From an uncultured Myxococcales bacterium (GTDB lineage: Bacteria > Myxococcota_A > Polyangia > Fen-1088): DNA of 32,941 bases. The translations under genes and the position numbers were made by a program. Of this stretch, positions 16,808-26,800 are shown in pieces. Every line of letters begins with the position of its first letter. The stretch's first letter is position 1. Location: positions 1 through 32,941 of the forward strand of contig CALAOV010000227.1 in assembly GCA_937889515.1 (NCBI GenBank), in the 5' to 3' direction. The notes under the pieces are model-generated. The model had not been told where the DNA came from. It did not search any database and worked only from the letters and a program-made list of their open reading frames with translations.

Positions 16808-18038
16808 AGCCGCCGAAGGCCGCGCCGGCCAGCGTGCCGTCGCGCAGCCACTCCTCGATCCAGGCCGCAGCCAGGTGCGGCTCACGCTGGGCCAGGGCGG
16901 CGCCGTTCTCGATCGCCCAGCGCCGGTTGTAGCGCTCTTGCGCGCCCACCGACGGCGACAACAGCAGTGGCAGGCCCAGGGCGGCGAAGAAAGTCAGCTC
17001 GCTCGGTTTGGTCCAGAGGATGTCGGCCTCGGCGCACAGGGCGTTGAACGCGCGGAAGTAGCGATCGACGTCGGCCTCGACCAGGATCCGCACCGCCGGA
17101 TGATCGGCCAGGCCTTGTCTGCGTAACAGGCGCTCGAAGCGGCGCGCGACGTCGGGGCGGACGCCCGCGACCAGCGTCAAACGGAGCGAGCCTGCCTTGA
17201 TCGCGGAACGCAAGGCCGGGACGAACTTCGCCGGCAGATCGGCCTGCGCGCCCGCCCCGCCCACCGCGAAGACCAGCAGCGGCGGCCGATCCGCGACGGC
17301 GCGCAACACCTCCCCGCCCAGCGTCGCGGCGACCGCCGCGCCCGCGGCCTTCCGGAAGGCGCCCCCGCGGTCGAGACGGACCAGGCGCGCGGCCAGGTTT
17401 GCCCGGGCGGTCGGGGCGTCGGGCCCGCCGACCAGCTCGTGCGGCAGCGGAAAACCGGTCGTGTCGATCTGCGCCGCCGCGACGCCGTAGGCGCGGAGAC
17501 GACGCGCGGCGCGCTCCGTCGGCGCGAAGTAACGAATGCGACTGCCGCCCGGGCGGCGCGGAACCCAGGCGCGCGCCAGATCCGAGTCGGTCACCACGCA
17601 GGCGACCGGGCCCTTTCCAAAACGGTCCGCGACCAGGGCGGGGACGAAGAACGTCGTGAGCAGCGGCACTCCCGAGCGCTCCAGCGACGCCAGCAACCCG
17701 GCGCCCAGCCCCTGGCCCACCGCCCGCTCGAGACCCCGCGTGGTCAGCGATGGACGGGAGAGATCGCGCAGCGGATGAAAGGGCGGGATGCGGGTGATCG
17801 CCTCGAGCAGCAGGCGAAACGGCGTGCCCACCATCGGCAGCTGCGAGACGCGCGAGACCCGCTCGTAAAAGCGGCGGGTCCGCTGCCAGAGGCGCTGCTC
17901 CTCGGGTCCGGCCAGCGGCGCCCGGTCGGCATGGGCGATGGGCACACCGAAGCCGCGCGCCAGCGCGTCCGCCGCGCGCAGATGGCCGAGGCCCATCTCG
18001 ACGGCCGCCACCACGGGAAGGCCCGGTTGCTCGGTCAC
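16677..18038 (-). CDS. GT28/MGDG-synthase-like glycosyltransferase
   Basis: VTEQPGLPVVAAVEMGLGHLRAADAL...FFVPALVADRF...VVTDSDLARAWVPRR...ADILWTKPSELTFFAALGLPLLLSPSVGAQERYNRRWAIENGAA. GTG start 18038, 5 nt after the upstream stop. Confidence 0.6.
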   Translation of the reverse strand: MTEQPGLPVVAAVEMGLGHLRAADALARGFGVPIAHADRAPLAGPEEQRLWQRTRRFYERVSRVSQLPMVGTPFRLLLEAITRIPPFHPLRDLSRPSLTTRGLERAVGQGLGAGLLASLERSGVPLLTTFFVPALVADRFGKGPVACVVTDSDLARAWVPRRPGGSRIRYFAPTERAARRLRAYGVAAAQIDTTGFPLPHELVGGPDAPTARANLAARLVRLDRGGAFRKAAGAAVAATLGGEVLRAVADRPPLLVFAVGGAGAQADLPAKFVPALRSAIKAGSLRLTLVAGVRPDVARRFERLLRRQGLADHPAVRILVEADVDRYFRAFNALCAEADILWTKPSELTFFAALGLPLLLSPSVGAQERYNRRWAIENGAALAQREPHLAAAWIEEWLRDGTLAGAAFGGFTRLPKQGLYRILDAYGCPALAEPAADSPAARSDGSIAIRSIG

Positions 18039-18043
18039 GATGC

Positions 18044-18880
18044 TCAGACGGCCAAGGGGGTGGGAAGACCGGCCTCCGCGCCGAACGCTTCGGCGACGGT
18101 GTCCCAGGGCGCCGGGACGTCCAGCCAGAGCGGCCCGCCCAGCAGCGCGCCGGCGCCGTCGTGGGCAAAGACCCGCACCCGCCCGAGCTCCGTCGAAGAG
18201 CCGGCGTTGAAGACGTACATGGGCCGCGGCGCGCAGAAGAGACGCGCCCCGCGCGGCACGTGGCGGTGGCCGTGCAGCACCAGGTCGCACCGCCCGCGGA
18301 CCCGCGTCAGCAGGTCGCGGCCGCGCGCCAGCTCGGAGGTGAACCCAAAACCCAGCCACGACGACAAGCGCTCCATCGCGTGCTCATCTGGCATCGGAAG
18401 CACGTGGTGGTGTAGCGCGATCACGACCAGGCAGCCGGCCGGCGCCGCGTCCAGCGCGGCGTCGATGGCGTCCAGATCGGCGTCGTCGAGACTGCCGTGA
18501 CCATTGATCCAGGATCGGTTGTGCGCGGCGGTCGAATCGACCCGCACGATGGTGACGCCCGGGCGCGTGGCGGTCTGCACCCGCGGGCCATCCATGAGAT
18601 CGCGCGAGACGTCGTCCCCCAGACAATCGTGGTTGCCGGGAATGACGATCAGGCGACCGGCCGAGAGCAGCGGCGCAAACGTCGACTGGAAGAGCGCCAG
18701 CTCGCGCCCCAGGCCGCGGTGGGTGATGTCGCCGGTCGCGACGATCGTTTCGACGCCAGATTCGATCAGGGCCGCGCACAGGCGGCCGGCGTTGGCGTTG
18801 GTTTCCGCGCTGCGCCCGAAATGCAAATCTGAGATGTGAGCGAGGCGCGCCGGAACGGCGGGTCTGCTGGGGTGCTTCAT
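18044..18880 (-). CDS. Calcineurin-like metallophosphoesterase (PlcP/CpdA-like)
   Basis: LAHISDLHFGR, VATGDITHRGLGRE, VIPGNHD, VIALHHHVLP, LVLHGHRHVPRGAR: complete metallophosphoesterase motif set. Confidence 0.85.
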   Translation of the reverse strand: MKHPSRPAVPARLAHISDLHFGRSAETNANAGRLCAALIESGVETIVATGDITHRGLGRELALFQSTFAPLLSAGRLIVIPGNHDCLGDDVSRDLMDGPRVQTATRPGVTIVRVDSTAAHNRSWINGHGSLDDADLDAIDAALDAAPAGCLVVIALHHHVLPMPDEHAMERLSSWLGFGFTSELARGRDLLTRVRGRCDLVLHGHRHVPRGARLFCAPRPMYVFNAGSSTELGRVRVFAHDGAGALLGGPLWLDVPAPWDTVAEAFGAEAGLPTPLAV

Positions 18881-18926
18881 GCCCCTAGACACTAAGGGGC
18901 GCGGGTGACTCTGCGGCGTCAAACCC

Positions 18927-18942
18927 GTGCCGGCGGTGTGAC
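18927..18942 (-). promoter_or_regulatory. Weak Pho-box-like repeat (minus GTCAC-N6-GGCAC)
   Basis: 11-bp spaced GTCAC/GGCAC about 47 nt upstream of ATG 18880; one mismatch to the motif at 14696. Confidence 0.3.
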
Positions 18943-18977
18943 ATTGGCGGGACGAGTCGATCCTGGGCCGCGGGCGT

Positions 18978-19166
18978 TCAGGGACCGGGCGTTTCGTAAA
19001 ACAGCGTGATCGTGAAGCAGTGGAACTCGGCGTCCGAGCTCTGGGTCACGATCTTGTCCACGATCTGAAGCTGGGGATGCTCGGCGAGCCAGCCGGTCAC
19101 GACTTCGCCCAGTCGCTCTCGATCCCGCGCCTTCGTCGCGGTGAAGACCTTCACGCCAAGACTCAT
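18978..19166 (-). CDS. Small conserved-looking protein, 62 aa, unknown function
   Basis: MSLGVKVFTATKARDRERLGEVVTGWLAEHPQLQIVDKIVTQSSDAEFHCFTITLFYETPGP: coherent alpha/beta composition, plausible ATG at 19166. Confidence 0.6.
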   Translation of the reverse strand: MSLGVKVFTATKARDRERLGEVVTGWLAEHPQLQIVDKIVTQSSDAEFHCFTITLFYETPGP

Positions 19167-19358
19167 TGCCCAGAGCCGATCGGCTTTTCCATCGATGTCC
19201 TTGAGAGCAGCTCGAGATCGACGGTTTCCCGTCGGCGTCGGCGGCGGCCACCGTCGGAACACCGACGCCCAGCCCGGCGGCCGCTCGACGTTCCCAACCA
19301 TCCCGGGGTGTTGGGCCAGCCTCGCCGCTCGGCACCGTTCTCGCATTGCCCGACGGGT

Positions 19359-21230
19359 ATGGCCAAAAACGGCAAGCCAACGATCCCGGGGCAAGACCGT
19401 CTGGACGACATGCGAGCGGCGCTCACCTGGCGGTCCGACTTTCTGAACGACATGCTCAAGGTCACCGCCATCGCCGGCGTGCTCCTGACGGCCATGGTAA
19501 TCACGTTCCGGTCGCGGCCGCGGTTCGACCTTTCGACCTATCTGGTCATGTCGGCCGCCCTGCTGACCCTCGCCCTGCGCTTGCTGCCCCAATTGCCGTT
19601 TCGGCTGCGGGCCACCCTCACGATCGCGGCGATCTACTGCTCCGGGGTTCCGACGATCTTGCGCTCGGGGTTTGCGCTCACCAGCGCGGCCATTCTGATC
19701 TCGGCCATCGTTCTGGCCGTCATCTTGCTCGGGCGTGGCTCGGGTATCCTGCTCCTGGTCGTCACCGCGATCCTCCTGGGCGCGCTCGCCCTGGCGGCCA
19801 AGGGTGGGCATTTCGTCCCCCATCCCATCGAGTCGGATCCTCGAATTCCCCGCAACTGGGTGCGGATGGCGATCGGGTTCGATCTGGTGGCCGTGACCCT
19901 CATGACCGCCGTGCTGTATGCGGTTCGCTACATCGAAAGGAACTATGCGGAGATCTCCTCGGCGCTCGCGCTCCTGAACGGAGAACAGCGACGCCGGGCC
20001 GGTCTCGAGAGCGACCGGCGCCGCAAGGAGAACGACTGGCAGCGGTCCGCCCGCGAGCTGACCGCCCTCGCACAGAACCAAGAGGTGGAGGCCGGAAATG
20101 CCCGGGCGGCCTTCCGCGCGATCGTCGAGGCCGGCGCCCGGGGTCTGGGCGTCGAACGCTGTGGCGTCTGGCTCTTCGACGGGACCCGCAGCGAGATCCG
20201 TTGCCAGGATCTCTATGAAGCCACGCCGGACCGGCACTCGGGCGGCATCGCGCTCAAGGCTTCGGCGGCGCCCGCCTACTTCGCCGCGCTGGCATCGGAA
20301 CGTTCGATCGTCGCCGATCGCGCCCAGAGCGACCCCCGCACGCGCGAGCTCGGTGCCAGCTACCTCGCCTCCCAGCAGATCACCTCGCTGCTCGGTGCGC
20401 CGATCCGCCTGCAGAATCGCCTGGTCGGCGTGGTGTGCAACGAGCACATCGGCGTTCCGATGGCTTGGAGTGAGGCGCAGCAGAGCTTCGCGGGCTCCCT
20501 GGCCGATTTCGCGGCGCATGTCCTTTACGCGGCCGACCGGACCACCAAGGCGCTCGCCCTACACGCCTCCACCGAAGAGCTGGCCGAGATGCTCGACGCG
20601 CTCAAGGTCCGGCTCACCGGGATCCCCTCCGGCCTGGACCCGGCCGAAGATCCGCAGACGCTCGAGGTGGTCGACGGTCTCATCGACCGAGTCCGGCGGC
20701 TGACGGTCGCAGAGCGGCTGCCTTCGCTGGACGAGGTCGGTCTGGTCCCCGCCCTGCGGGCGTATCTCGACGCGCAGTCGGCGGCCTCCGGCGTGAAGAT
20801 GGAGCTGGACGCGACGAAGCTCGACGGGCACGCGGCGCCGGACACCGAGCTTGGCTGCTTCTGGATCGTCCAGGAGGCGGTGACCAACGTCCTCGGCCAT
20901 GGCGGCGCCCACGTCGTCTCGGTTCATCTGGAGCGGGAGAACGGTCAGCTCCGAATTGCCGTCGAGGACGACGGGCGCGGCCTGGCCGCAGCCGATGTCG
21001 CGGCGGCACCCTGGGGAGGGGGGCGCATGGTCCGCATCGGAGAGCGCGCCCGAGCTCTCGGTGGAGACTTCGCGATCGACGCTTGCGAGGGCGCGGGAAC
21101 GGTGGTCCGGGTCACCCTGCCGTCCCAGGTCGAGTCCCCGGACGAACACTGGGGCCGAGCGCTGCACAGCGAGATGGACGGCCTCTTCGCCGAAGGACGG
21201 GCCTCGGTTCAAATGGCGGTGGTGAACTAA
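19359..21230 (+). CDS. Membrane-bound GAF sensor with HATPase_c domain (NarL-family-type kinase, apparently degenerate DHp)
   Basis: Multiple TM segments, GAF (AFRAIVEAGARGLGVERCGVWLFDG...LLGAPIRLQNRLVGVVCNEH), HATPase N/G boxes (IVQEAVTNVLGHGGA, VEDDGRGL). Start ATG 19359. Confidence 0.8.
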   Translation: MAKNGKPTIPGQDRLDDMRAALTWRSDFLNDMLKVTAIAGVLLTAMVITFRSRPRFDLSTYLVMSAALLTLALRLLPQLPFRLRATLTIAAIYCSGVPTILRSGFALTSAAILISAIVLAVILLGRGSGILLLVVTAILLGALALAAKGGHFVPHPIESDPRIPRNWVRMAIGFDLVAVTLMTAVLYAVRYIERNYAEISSALALLNGEQRRRAGLESDRRRKENDWQRSARELTALAQNQEVEAGNARAAFRAIVEAGARGLGVERCGVWLFDGTRSEIRCQDLYEATPDRHSGGIALKASAAPAYFAALASERSIVADRAQSDPRTRELGASYLASQQITSLLGAPIRLQNRLVGVVCNEHIGVPMAWSEAQQSFAGSLADFAAHVLYAADRTTKALALHASTEELAEMLDALKVRLTGIPSGLDPAEDPQTLEVVDGLIDRVRRLTVAERLPSLDEVGLVPALRAYLDAQSAASGVKMELDATKLDGHAAPDTELGCFWIVQEAVTNVLGHGGAHVVSVHLERENGQLRIAVEDDGRGLAAADVAAAPWGGGRMVRIGERARALGGDFAIDACEGAGTVVRVTLPSQVESPDEHWGRALHSEMDGLFAEGRASVQMAVVN

Positions 21231-21259
21231 CTTCTCAAACGGGTGCGGCCAGCCTCGCC

Positions 21260-23263
21260 TCAGCCCAGTGGCTTCCCCCGATCGGGCAATTGAATTCTGG
21301 TCGAGACGTCGTCTCCATCGAGGACCTGCCGGACCTTCCGGGTGAGCAACGCGGGCGTGAGCGGCTTCTGGACGAACGCCACGCCCGTCTCCAGCACGCC
21401 GTGGCGGACGATGCTGTCGTCCGTATATCCCGACATGCAGAGGACCTTCATCTCGGGCCGGGTCTGGGCGAGACGCTTGGCCAACTCCGGACCGCTCATC
21501 TGGGGCATCACGACATCCGTGAGCAGCAGATCGATCCCTCCCGGATGCCGCTCGCAGATGAGGAGCGCCTCGCCCGCGTTCTGCGCGGGGATGACCTGAT
21601 ACCCCTGCCGCCGCAGAATATTCAGGGCGATCGTGCGGACCTGCTCCTCGTCCTCGACGAGCAGGATGGTCTCGGTCCCGCGAAGGCTGGTCGGGGCAGC
21701 CTGCGGCCGCAACACGTCCACCTCCTCATCCACCCTCGGTAAGTAGACCTTGAAGGTCGTTCCTTTGCCGAGCTCGCTGTAGACCCAGATGTTGCCGCAA
21801 CTCTGCTGGACGATCCCGAACACGGTCGACAGTCCCAGGCCGGTCCCCTTCCCCATCTCCTTGGTCGTGAAAAACGGCTCGAAGATGCGTTTCTGGGTCT
21901 CGCGGTCCATCCCGGTCCCGGTGTCGCTCACGGCCAGCATCACGTAGGGACCAGGTTTGGTGGGCAGATGGCTCATGGCGTAGGAGCCGTCGAGGACCAC
22001 GTTGGCGGTCTCGATGGTGAGCTGGCCGCCGGTCGGCATCGCATCGCGCGCGTTCACGACCAGATTCAAGATCACCTGCTCGATATGACTCGGGTCGACC
22101 TTGACCCTGCCCGACACTTTCGGTGGCAGGGACAGGAACGCCACATCTTCACCCAGAATGCGCTGGATCATCTTGTCCATGCCGGTCAACGCCTCGTGCA
22201 GATCGATCACCTTCGGTTCGAAGACCTGCTGTCGGCTGAACATCAGGAGCTGGCGGGTGAGCCCGGCGGCCCGCGTCGCGGCCTTGGAGATCTCCCCCAA
22301 ATCGCTGCACAGCGGATCGGAGGGCTTCAGGTCGGAGAGAATGAAGTCGGCGTAGCTCAAGATGACCGAGAGGACGTTGTTGAAGTCGTGCGCGACGCCG
22401 CCCGCCAACCGGCCGACCGCCTCCATCTTCTGCGCCTGACGGAGCTGCTCCTCGCTCTGCCGCAGGGCCTGCTCCGCCTGCCTCTGTCCGGCCTCCGCTT
22501 GCTTGCGTTTCGTGAGGTCGACAATGAACGCGATGGTCTTGGGATACTCCAGCATCGCGACCCCGACCAGGACCGGTACCCGGCTCCCGTCCTTGCGAAA
22601 CGTCTCCGTCTCCCAGGGGGGGGCGACGCCCGTCGCCTGCAGCTGTTCCACGGAGCGGGCCCCCAGGTCAGCAAGCTCGGGCGGCGTCAGGTCTGCCCAG
22701 CGCACGGCGCCCTGGACCAGCTCTTCGCGTGAGTATCCGACCATCTGCAGATAGGCGTCGTTCGCGTCGGAGATGTTGCCGTGAACGTCGGCGATCACGA
22801 TGCCGATGATTCCAGCCTGGCTGAGCCGGCTGAAGCGAACCTCGCTCGCCCGCAGGGCCTCCTCGGCCCGTCGATGGGCAAGCCGCTCCTTGGCTTCACG
22901 AACCTCGCGCTCGACCGCCGGGGTCAACCGACCGAGCTTGTCCTTGAGGACATAGTCGTGCGCTCCGGCACGCATCGCCTCGACCGCAGCCTCTTCACCG
23001 ATCGTTCCCGACACGATGATGAGGGGCAGGTCGAGCCGACTTTCTTCCAGAATAGCGAGCGCCGCGGGGACGCTGAATTTGGGCATCGACCAGTCCGAGG
23101 TGACCAGATCCCAAGGCTGGCGTTTCAGGGCCGCGCGCATCGCCTCAGGGGTCTCGACACGTTCGAATTCGACGGACCGACCTCCGCGCCGCAACTCTCC
23201 AACGATTAACTTGGCATCGGTCGCCGAATCCTCCGCCATCAGAACGCGCAAGACGGGGCTCAT
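21260..23263 (-). CDS. Hybrid histidine kinase REC-PAS-HisKA-HATPase_c-REC
   Basis: VLMAEDSATDAKLI...TSDWSMPKFS; PAS FSRLSQAGIIGIVIADVHGN; GGVAHDFNNVLSVI; NLVVNARDAMP; GKGTGLGLSTVFGIV; terminal REC ILLVEDEEQVRTIAL...LLTDVVMPQMSG. Confidence 0.93.
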   Translation of the reverse strand: MSPVLRVLMAEDSATDAKLIVGELRRGGRSVEFERVETPEAMRAALKRQPWDLVTSDWSMPKFSVPAALAILEESRLDLPLIIVSGTIGEEAAVEAMRAGAHDYVLKDKLGRLTPAVEREVREAKERLAHRRAEEALRASEVRFSRLSQAGIIGIVIADVHGNISDANDAYLQMVGYSREELVQGAVRWADLTPPELADLGARSVEQLQATGVAPPWETETFRKDGSRVPVLVGVAMLEYPKTIAFIVDLTKRKQAEAGQRQAEQALRQSEEQLRQAQKMEAVGRLAGGVAHDFNNVLSVILSYADFILSDLKPSDPLCSDLGEISKAATRAAGLTRQLLMFSRQQVFEPKVIDLHEALTGMDKMIQRILGEDVAFLSLPPKVSGRVKVDPSHIEQVILNLVVNARDAMPTGGQLTIETANVVLDGSYAMSHLPTKPGPYVMLAVSDTGTGMDRETQKRIFEPFFTTKEMGKGTGLGLSTVFGIVQQSCGNIWVYSELGKGTTFKVYLPRVDEEVDVLRPQAAPTSLRGTETILLVEDEEQVRTIALNILRRQGYQVIPAQNAGEALLICERHPGGIDLLLTDVVMPQMSGPELAKRLAQTRPEMKVLCMSGYTDDSIVRHGVLETGVAFVQKPLTPALLTRKVRQVLDGDDVSTRIQLPDRGKPLG

Positions 23264-23709
23264 GACACACCCGTACGGGTAGGTGGCGGCTCGTTCAAGA
23301 GCAGCCAGAAGAGACCGAGCGTCTTCGCCGCCTCGGCGAACTCGACAAAGTCTACGGGCTTTCGCACATAGGCATTCGCTCCCAGCGAATAGCCACGAAC
23401 GATATCTTCATGTTCCTTGGAGGCGGTCAGGATCACGACGGGAAGACACTTCGTCCGCTCGTCGGCCCGGATCCTTTTCAGGACCTCGAGGCCGTCAATT
23501 CGCGGCAGCTTCAAGTCGAGCAAGACGACGGCCGGCAGCACGGTCATGTCGCGCCCTTCGTACTTGCCCGTTGCGAAAAGGTAGTCGAGGGCCTCGGCAC
23601 CGTCGCGAACGACAACAATGTCGTTGGTGACACCCGACTTCTTGAAGGCCCGGATCGTCAGCTTCTCGTCTGTCGGGTTGTCTTCGACCAATAGTAAGAT
23701 CTTGTTCAC
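23260..23709 (-). CDS. Single-domain response regulator (CheY/Rcp1-like)
   Basis: ILLLVEDNPTDEKLTIRAFKKSG...VVLLDLKLPRIDGLEVLKRIRAD...ILTASKEHEDI...GANAYVRKPVDF. Stop overlaps the hybrid-kinase ATG. Confidence 0.93.
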   Translation of the reverse strand: MNKILLLVEDNPTDEKLTIRAFKKSGVTNDIVVVRDGAEALDYLFATGKYEGRDMTVLPAVVLLDLKLPRIDGLEVLKRIRADERTKCLPVVILTASKEHEDIVRGYSLGANAYVRKPVDFVEFAEAAKTLGLFWLLLNEPPPTRTGVS

Positions 23710-23710
23710 G

Positions 23711-23878
23711 TCACCCTCCCGTCCCCTGATGTGTGTGGTCGATCCAAACCGTATTTTCGACCAGGGCGTTCGTCGACCGGACGCCGAGGGCGAGAACGGT
23801 TCCCAGGATCCCCAGGACGGTCCATGGCCCGAGCAAATCCACGCGCCTCGCCAGAGCGTGCGCCCCGTCGCGCGTCAC
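23711..23878 (-). pseudogene. 55-aa CHASE3-like membrane stub (possible truncated kinase N-terminus)
   Basis: [58 protein letters not shown] start overlaps the upstream kinase stop (GTGA); TM helix followed by CHASE3-like ENTVWIDHTHQ, then abrupt stop. Confidence 0.5.
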
Positions 23879-26800
23879 GTCGCCCCCTGTGAGATGCCGG
23901 GCAGAACGAAATAGAAGACCGCGCCCTCGCCCACCTTCCCCTCGGCCCAGATCCGGCCGCCGTGGCGATTGACGACCCGTTGGACCGTCGCGAGGCCGAT
24001 GCCGGTACCCGGAAACTCCGCCACGGTGTGAAGTCTCTGGAAGGGGGCAAAGAGCTTGCCCGCGTGGGCCATATCGAACCCGGCGCCGTTGTCCTTCAGA
24101 AACAGGGTCGTCGCACCGTTCTTTTCGAGGGCCCCGAACTCGACGCGCGCGGCGGACGCATGCGCGGTGAACTTCCAGGCGTTGCCGATCAGGTTTTCGA
24201 AAAGAGCGCGCATCAGTTGGAGATCGGCCTCGGCCGAGAGGTGGTCTTGGACGACGATCTCGACTGCGCGCTCGGGTTCCCTCCCGGCACTCTCGGCGGC
24301 GACGGTGCGAACGAGCGCCGAGAGATCGATCCGCTGGGGTCTCCAGTCGCCTCTCGTCACCCGAGACAGAGACAGGAGGGCGTCGATGAGATTCCCCATC
24401 TTCCCAGCGTTCTCCTGAATCACCTGCAGACAATCCCGGCCCTCCGCATCGAGCTTGTCCGCGTAATCTTCGAGGAGGATTTGAGCGAACCCGTTCATTC
24501 CGCGCAGAGGCGCGCGCAGATCGTGGGCGACGGAGTAACTGAAGGCTTCGAGCTCTCGGTTCGCCGCCTCGGCGGCGTTCTTGGCGACCGCCAGCGTCTT
24601 TTCGGCCTGTCTCCGTTCGGTGATGTCCCGCACGACCTTCGAGATGCCAACGACGCGCCCGGAGGGATCCCGCACCGGCGAGATCGTCACGGAGACATCG
24701 ATGTCTCGCCCATCCTTCCGCCGCCGTATCGTATCGAGCTGCATTCCCTCCCCCTTGGCGAGAGTCTCGAGAATGGTCCATTCCTCTTCCTCGAATCCGG
24801 GTGGGACGATGACGGAAATGAGCTTTCCGACGATCTCGTCCGCCGCATATCCAAACATCCGCTCCGCGCCCGGGTTCCAGCTGGTGATGGCGCCCTGGAG
24901 CGTCTTACCGACGATCGCATCGTCGGACGAGTCCACAATGGCCGCCAGCCTGGCCCTTTGCCCTTCCGCCCTCTTGCGCTCCGTGATGTCTCGAATCGCG
25001 CCCGACACGAGCAGGCCGTCCTTGGTCTGGAGCGGGCTCAGGCTGATCTCGATCGGGAACTCGGTGCCGTCTTTGCGCCGCCCGTGGAGCTCCAGACCGG
25101 CCCCCATCGGTCGGATGGTCGGCGTCTGAAAATAACGGGTGCGGTGCGCCGGGTGGGCCTGCCGAAAGCGCTCGGGGATGAGGACCTCGATCGGCTTTCC
25201 GATGATTTCGGACCGAGCATACCCAAAAAGCGTTTCGACCTGCCCGTTCACCAGTGAAATGACGCCGTCGCCTCCGGCGATCACCACAGCGTCGGGGGCG
25301 GATTCGAGCAGGCCCCGGAACTTTGCGTCGGCCTCCCGTTCTTCACGCAATTTCTCGATGGCCGCCTGTGCCTGCTTGCGCGCGGTGAGATCGAGGACAA
25401 AGGAGATACAATCCTTGGCGTCGCCCTCCAGCATGGCCGAGCCGATCAGGACGGGGATCCGCGTCCCGTCCTTTCGGAGATACTCCTTCTCGCGAAGTCC
25501 ACCGATCCCCGTCGCCGTCAGTTGCGCCGTAGCTCGGGCGTCGACGCCCCGCCACTCGGGCGGTGTGAGCTCCCGCCAGACGACGGCTCCCGAAACGATC
25601 TCGTGACGCGAATAGCCCAGGAGATTGAGAAGAGCGTCGTTGACCTGCGAGACGTTTCCGGCAAGGTCGCTAGCGATAATGCCGATGATCCCCGAGTCTG
25701 AAAGGCGGGCGAATCGACCTTCCGCCCTTCGGAGGTCGTTCACCGCCTTCTCCGCGACGTCGCGGGCCGCCCGTTCGGCGGCGTACGAGCGGGCGTTGCC
25801 GATGGCCAGGGCCGCGTGGTCGGCGACGCGTTCGACCATTTGGAGATCGTCCTCGCTGAACGGATCGTCGGGATCGCTGCGCATGAGGTTCGCTATCCCG
25901 ACCACCTTGCCCCGGCAGAGCAGCGGCAGCGTGATCGAGCTGGTGACCGCGAGCCGTTCGAGGAAGGGTCGGTATTTCGGCTCGCTCGACGCAGCGAAGT
26001 CGGCCGGGTTGACCCGGGGCGTGAGGAGAGTCTTTCCCGTCGCGGCCACGCGCCCCGAGATTCCCTCGCCGACGCGCTGACGGCCCGACAACATCACCTC
26101 GCGGGTCGCCGCGAGCAGGTTTGGATCTCGGTGGTAGGTCGCTCCCGTCGACTCCAACCATTCCCCATCCTCGGTCACTGCCCGGATCACGCACATGTCA
26201 CCGAAGAGCTGGCCGAGGCGAGTTGCCACGACGTCCAGCAGTCGATTGTCGTCGTAGGTCGCCTCACTGAACTCGCGCGAGGCGTCGGCCAAGATCCGGA
26301 AGCGATCGGTGATTCGCTTGCGCTCGGCGGTCTCGCGCCGGGCGTCGGTGAGAAGACGCGCGTTCGATATGGCAAACGCCGCATAGCCCGCGAGGTTCTG
26401 CGCCAGGTCGAGATCGTGCTCGTCGAAAGCCGGACTGTCCGCGCGAAAACGGGCCAGCGTGAGCTGGCCGATGGATCGATCGTGGACCCGCAGCGGGACG
26501 ATCAACATGCTGTGCATTCCGATCCGCTGCATGAAGTCGAAGTACCGCGCCGTCGTCCGCGGCGGACGCAGCTGTTCGAGATCGAGCTTCGGCGCGAAGA
26601 ATGGTTCCCCCGTTTCGATGACCCGCCGGGTCACCGGGTGCGTTTCGAGGACAAATGGCTCCAGGAACGCATCGCGCACCTGGCGAAGGGCTTCGGGATC
26701 CGGGTCGTATGCGGCGACCGGTGTCAGGGTCCCGCCGTCATCGGACAGAAGCAAAACAATGCAGTAGTCCTTGACGACCTCGGCGACCCGTTGGGCAACG

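Noticed and set aside
18978-20519. 513-aa minus-strand ORF
   Set aside because: Only its last 62 codons (18978-19166) look like a protein; the rest is antisense to the GAF kinase.
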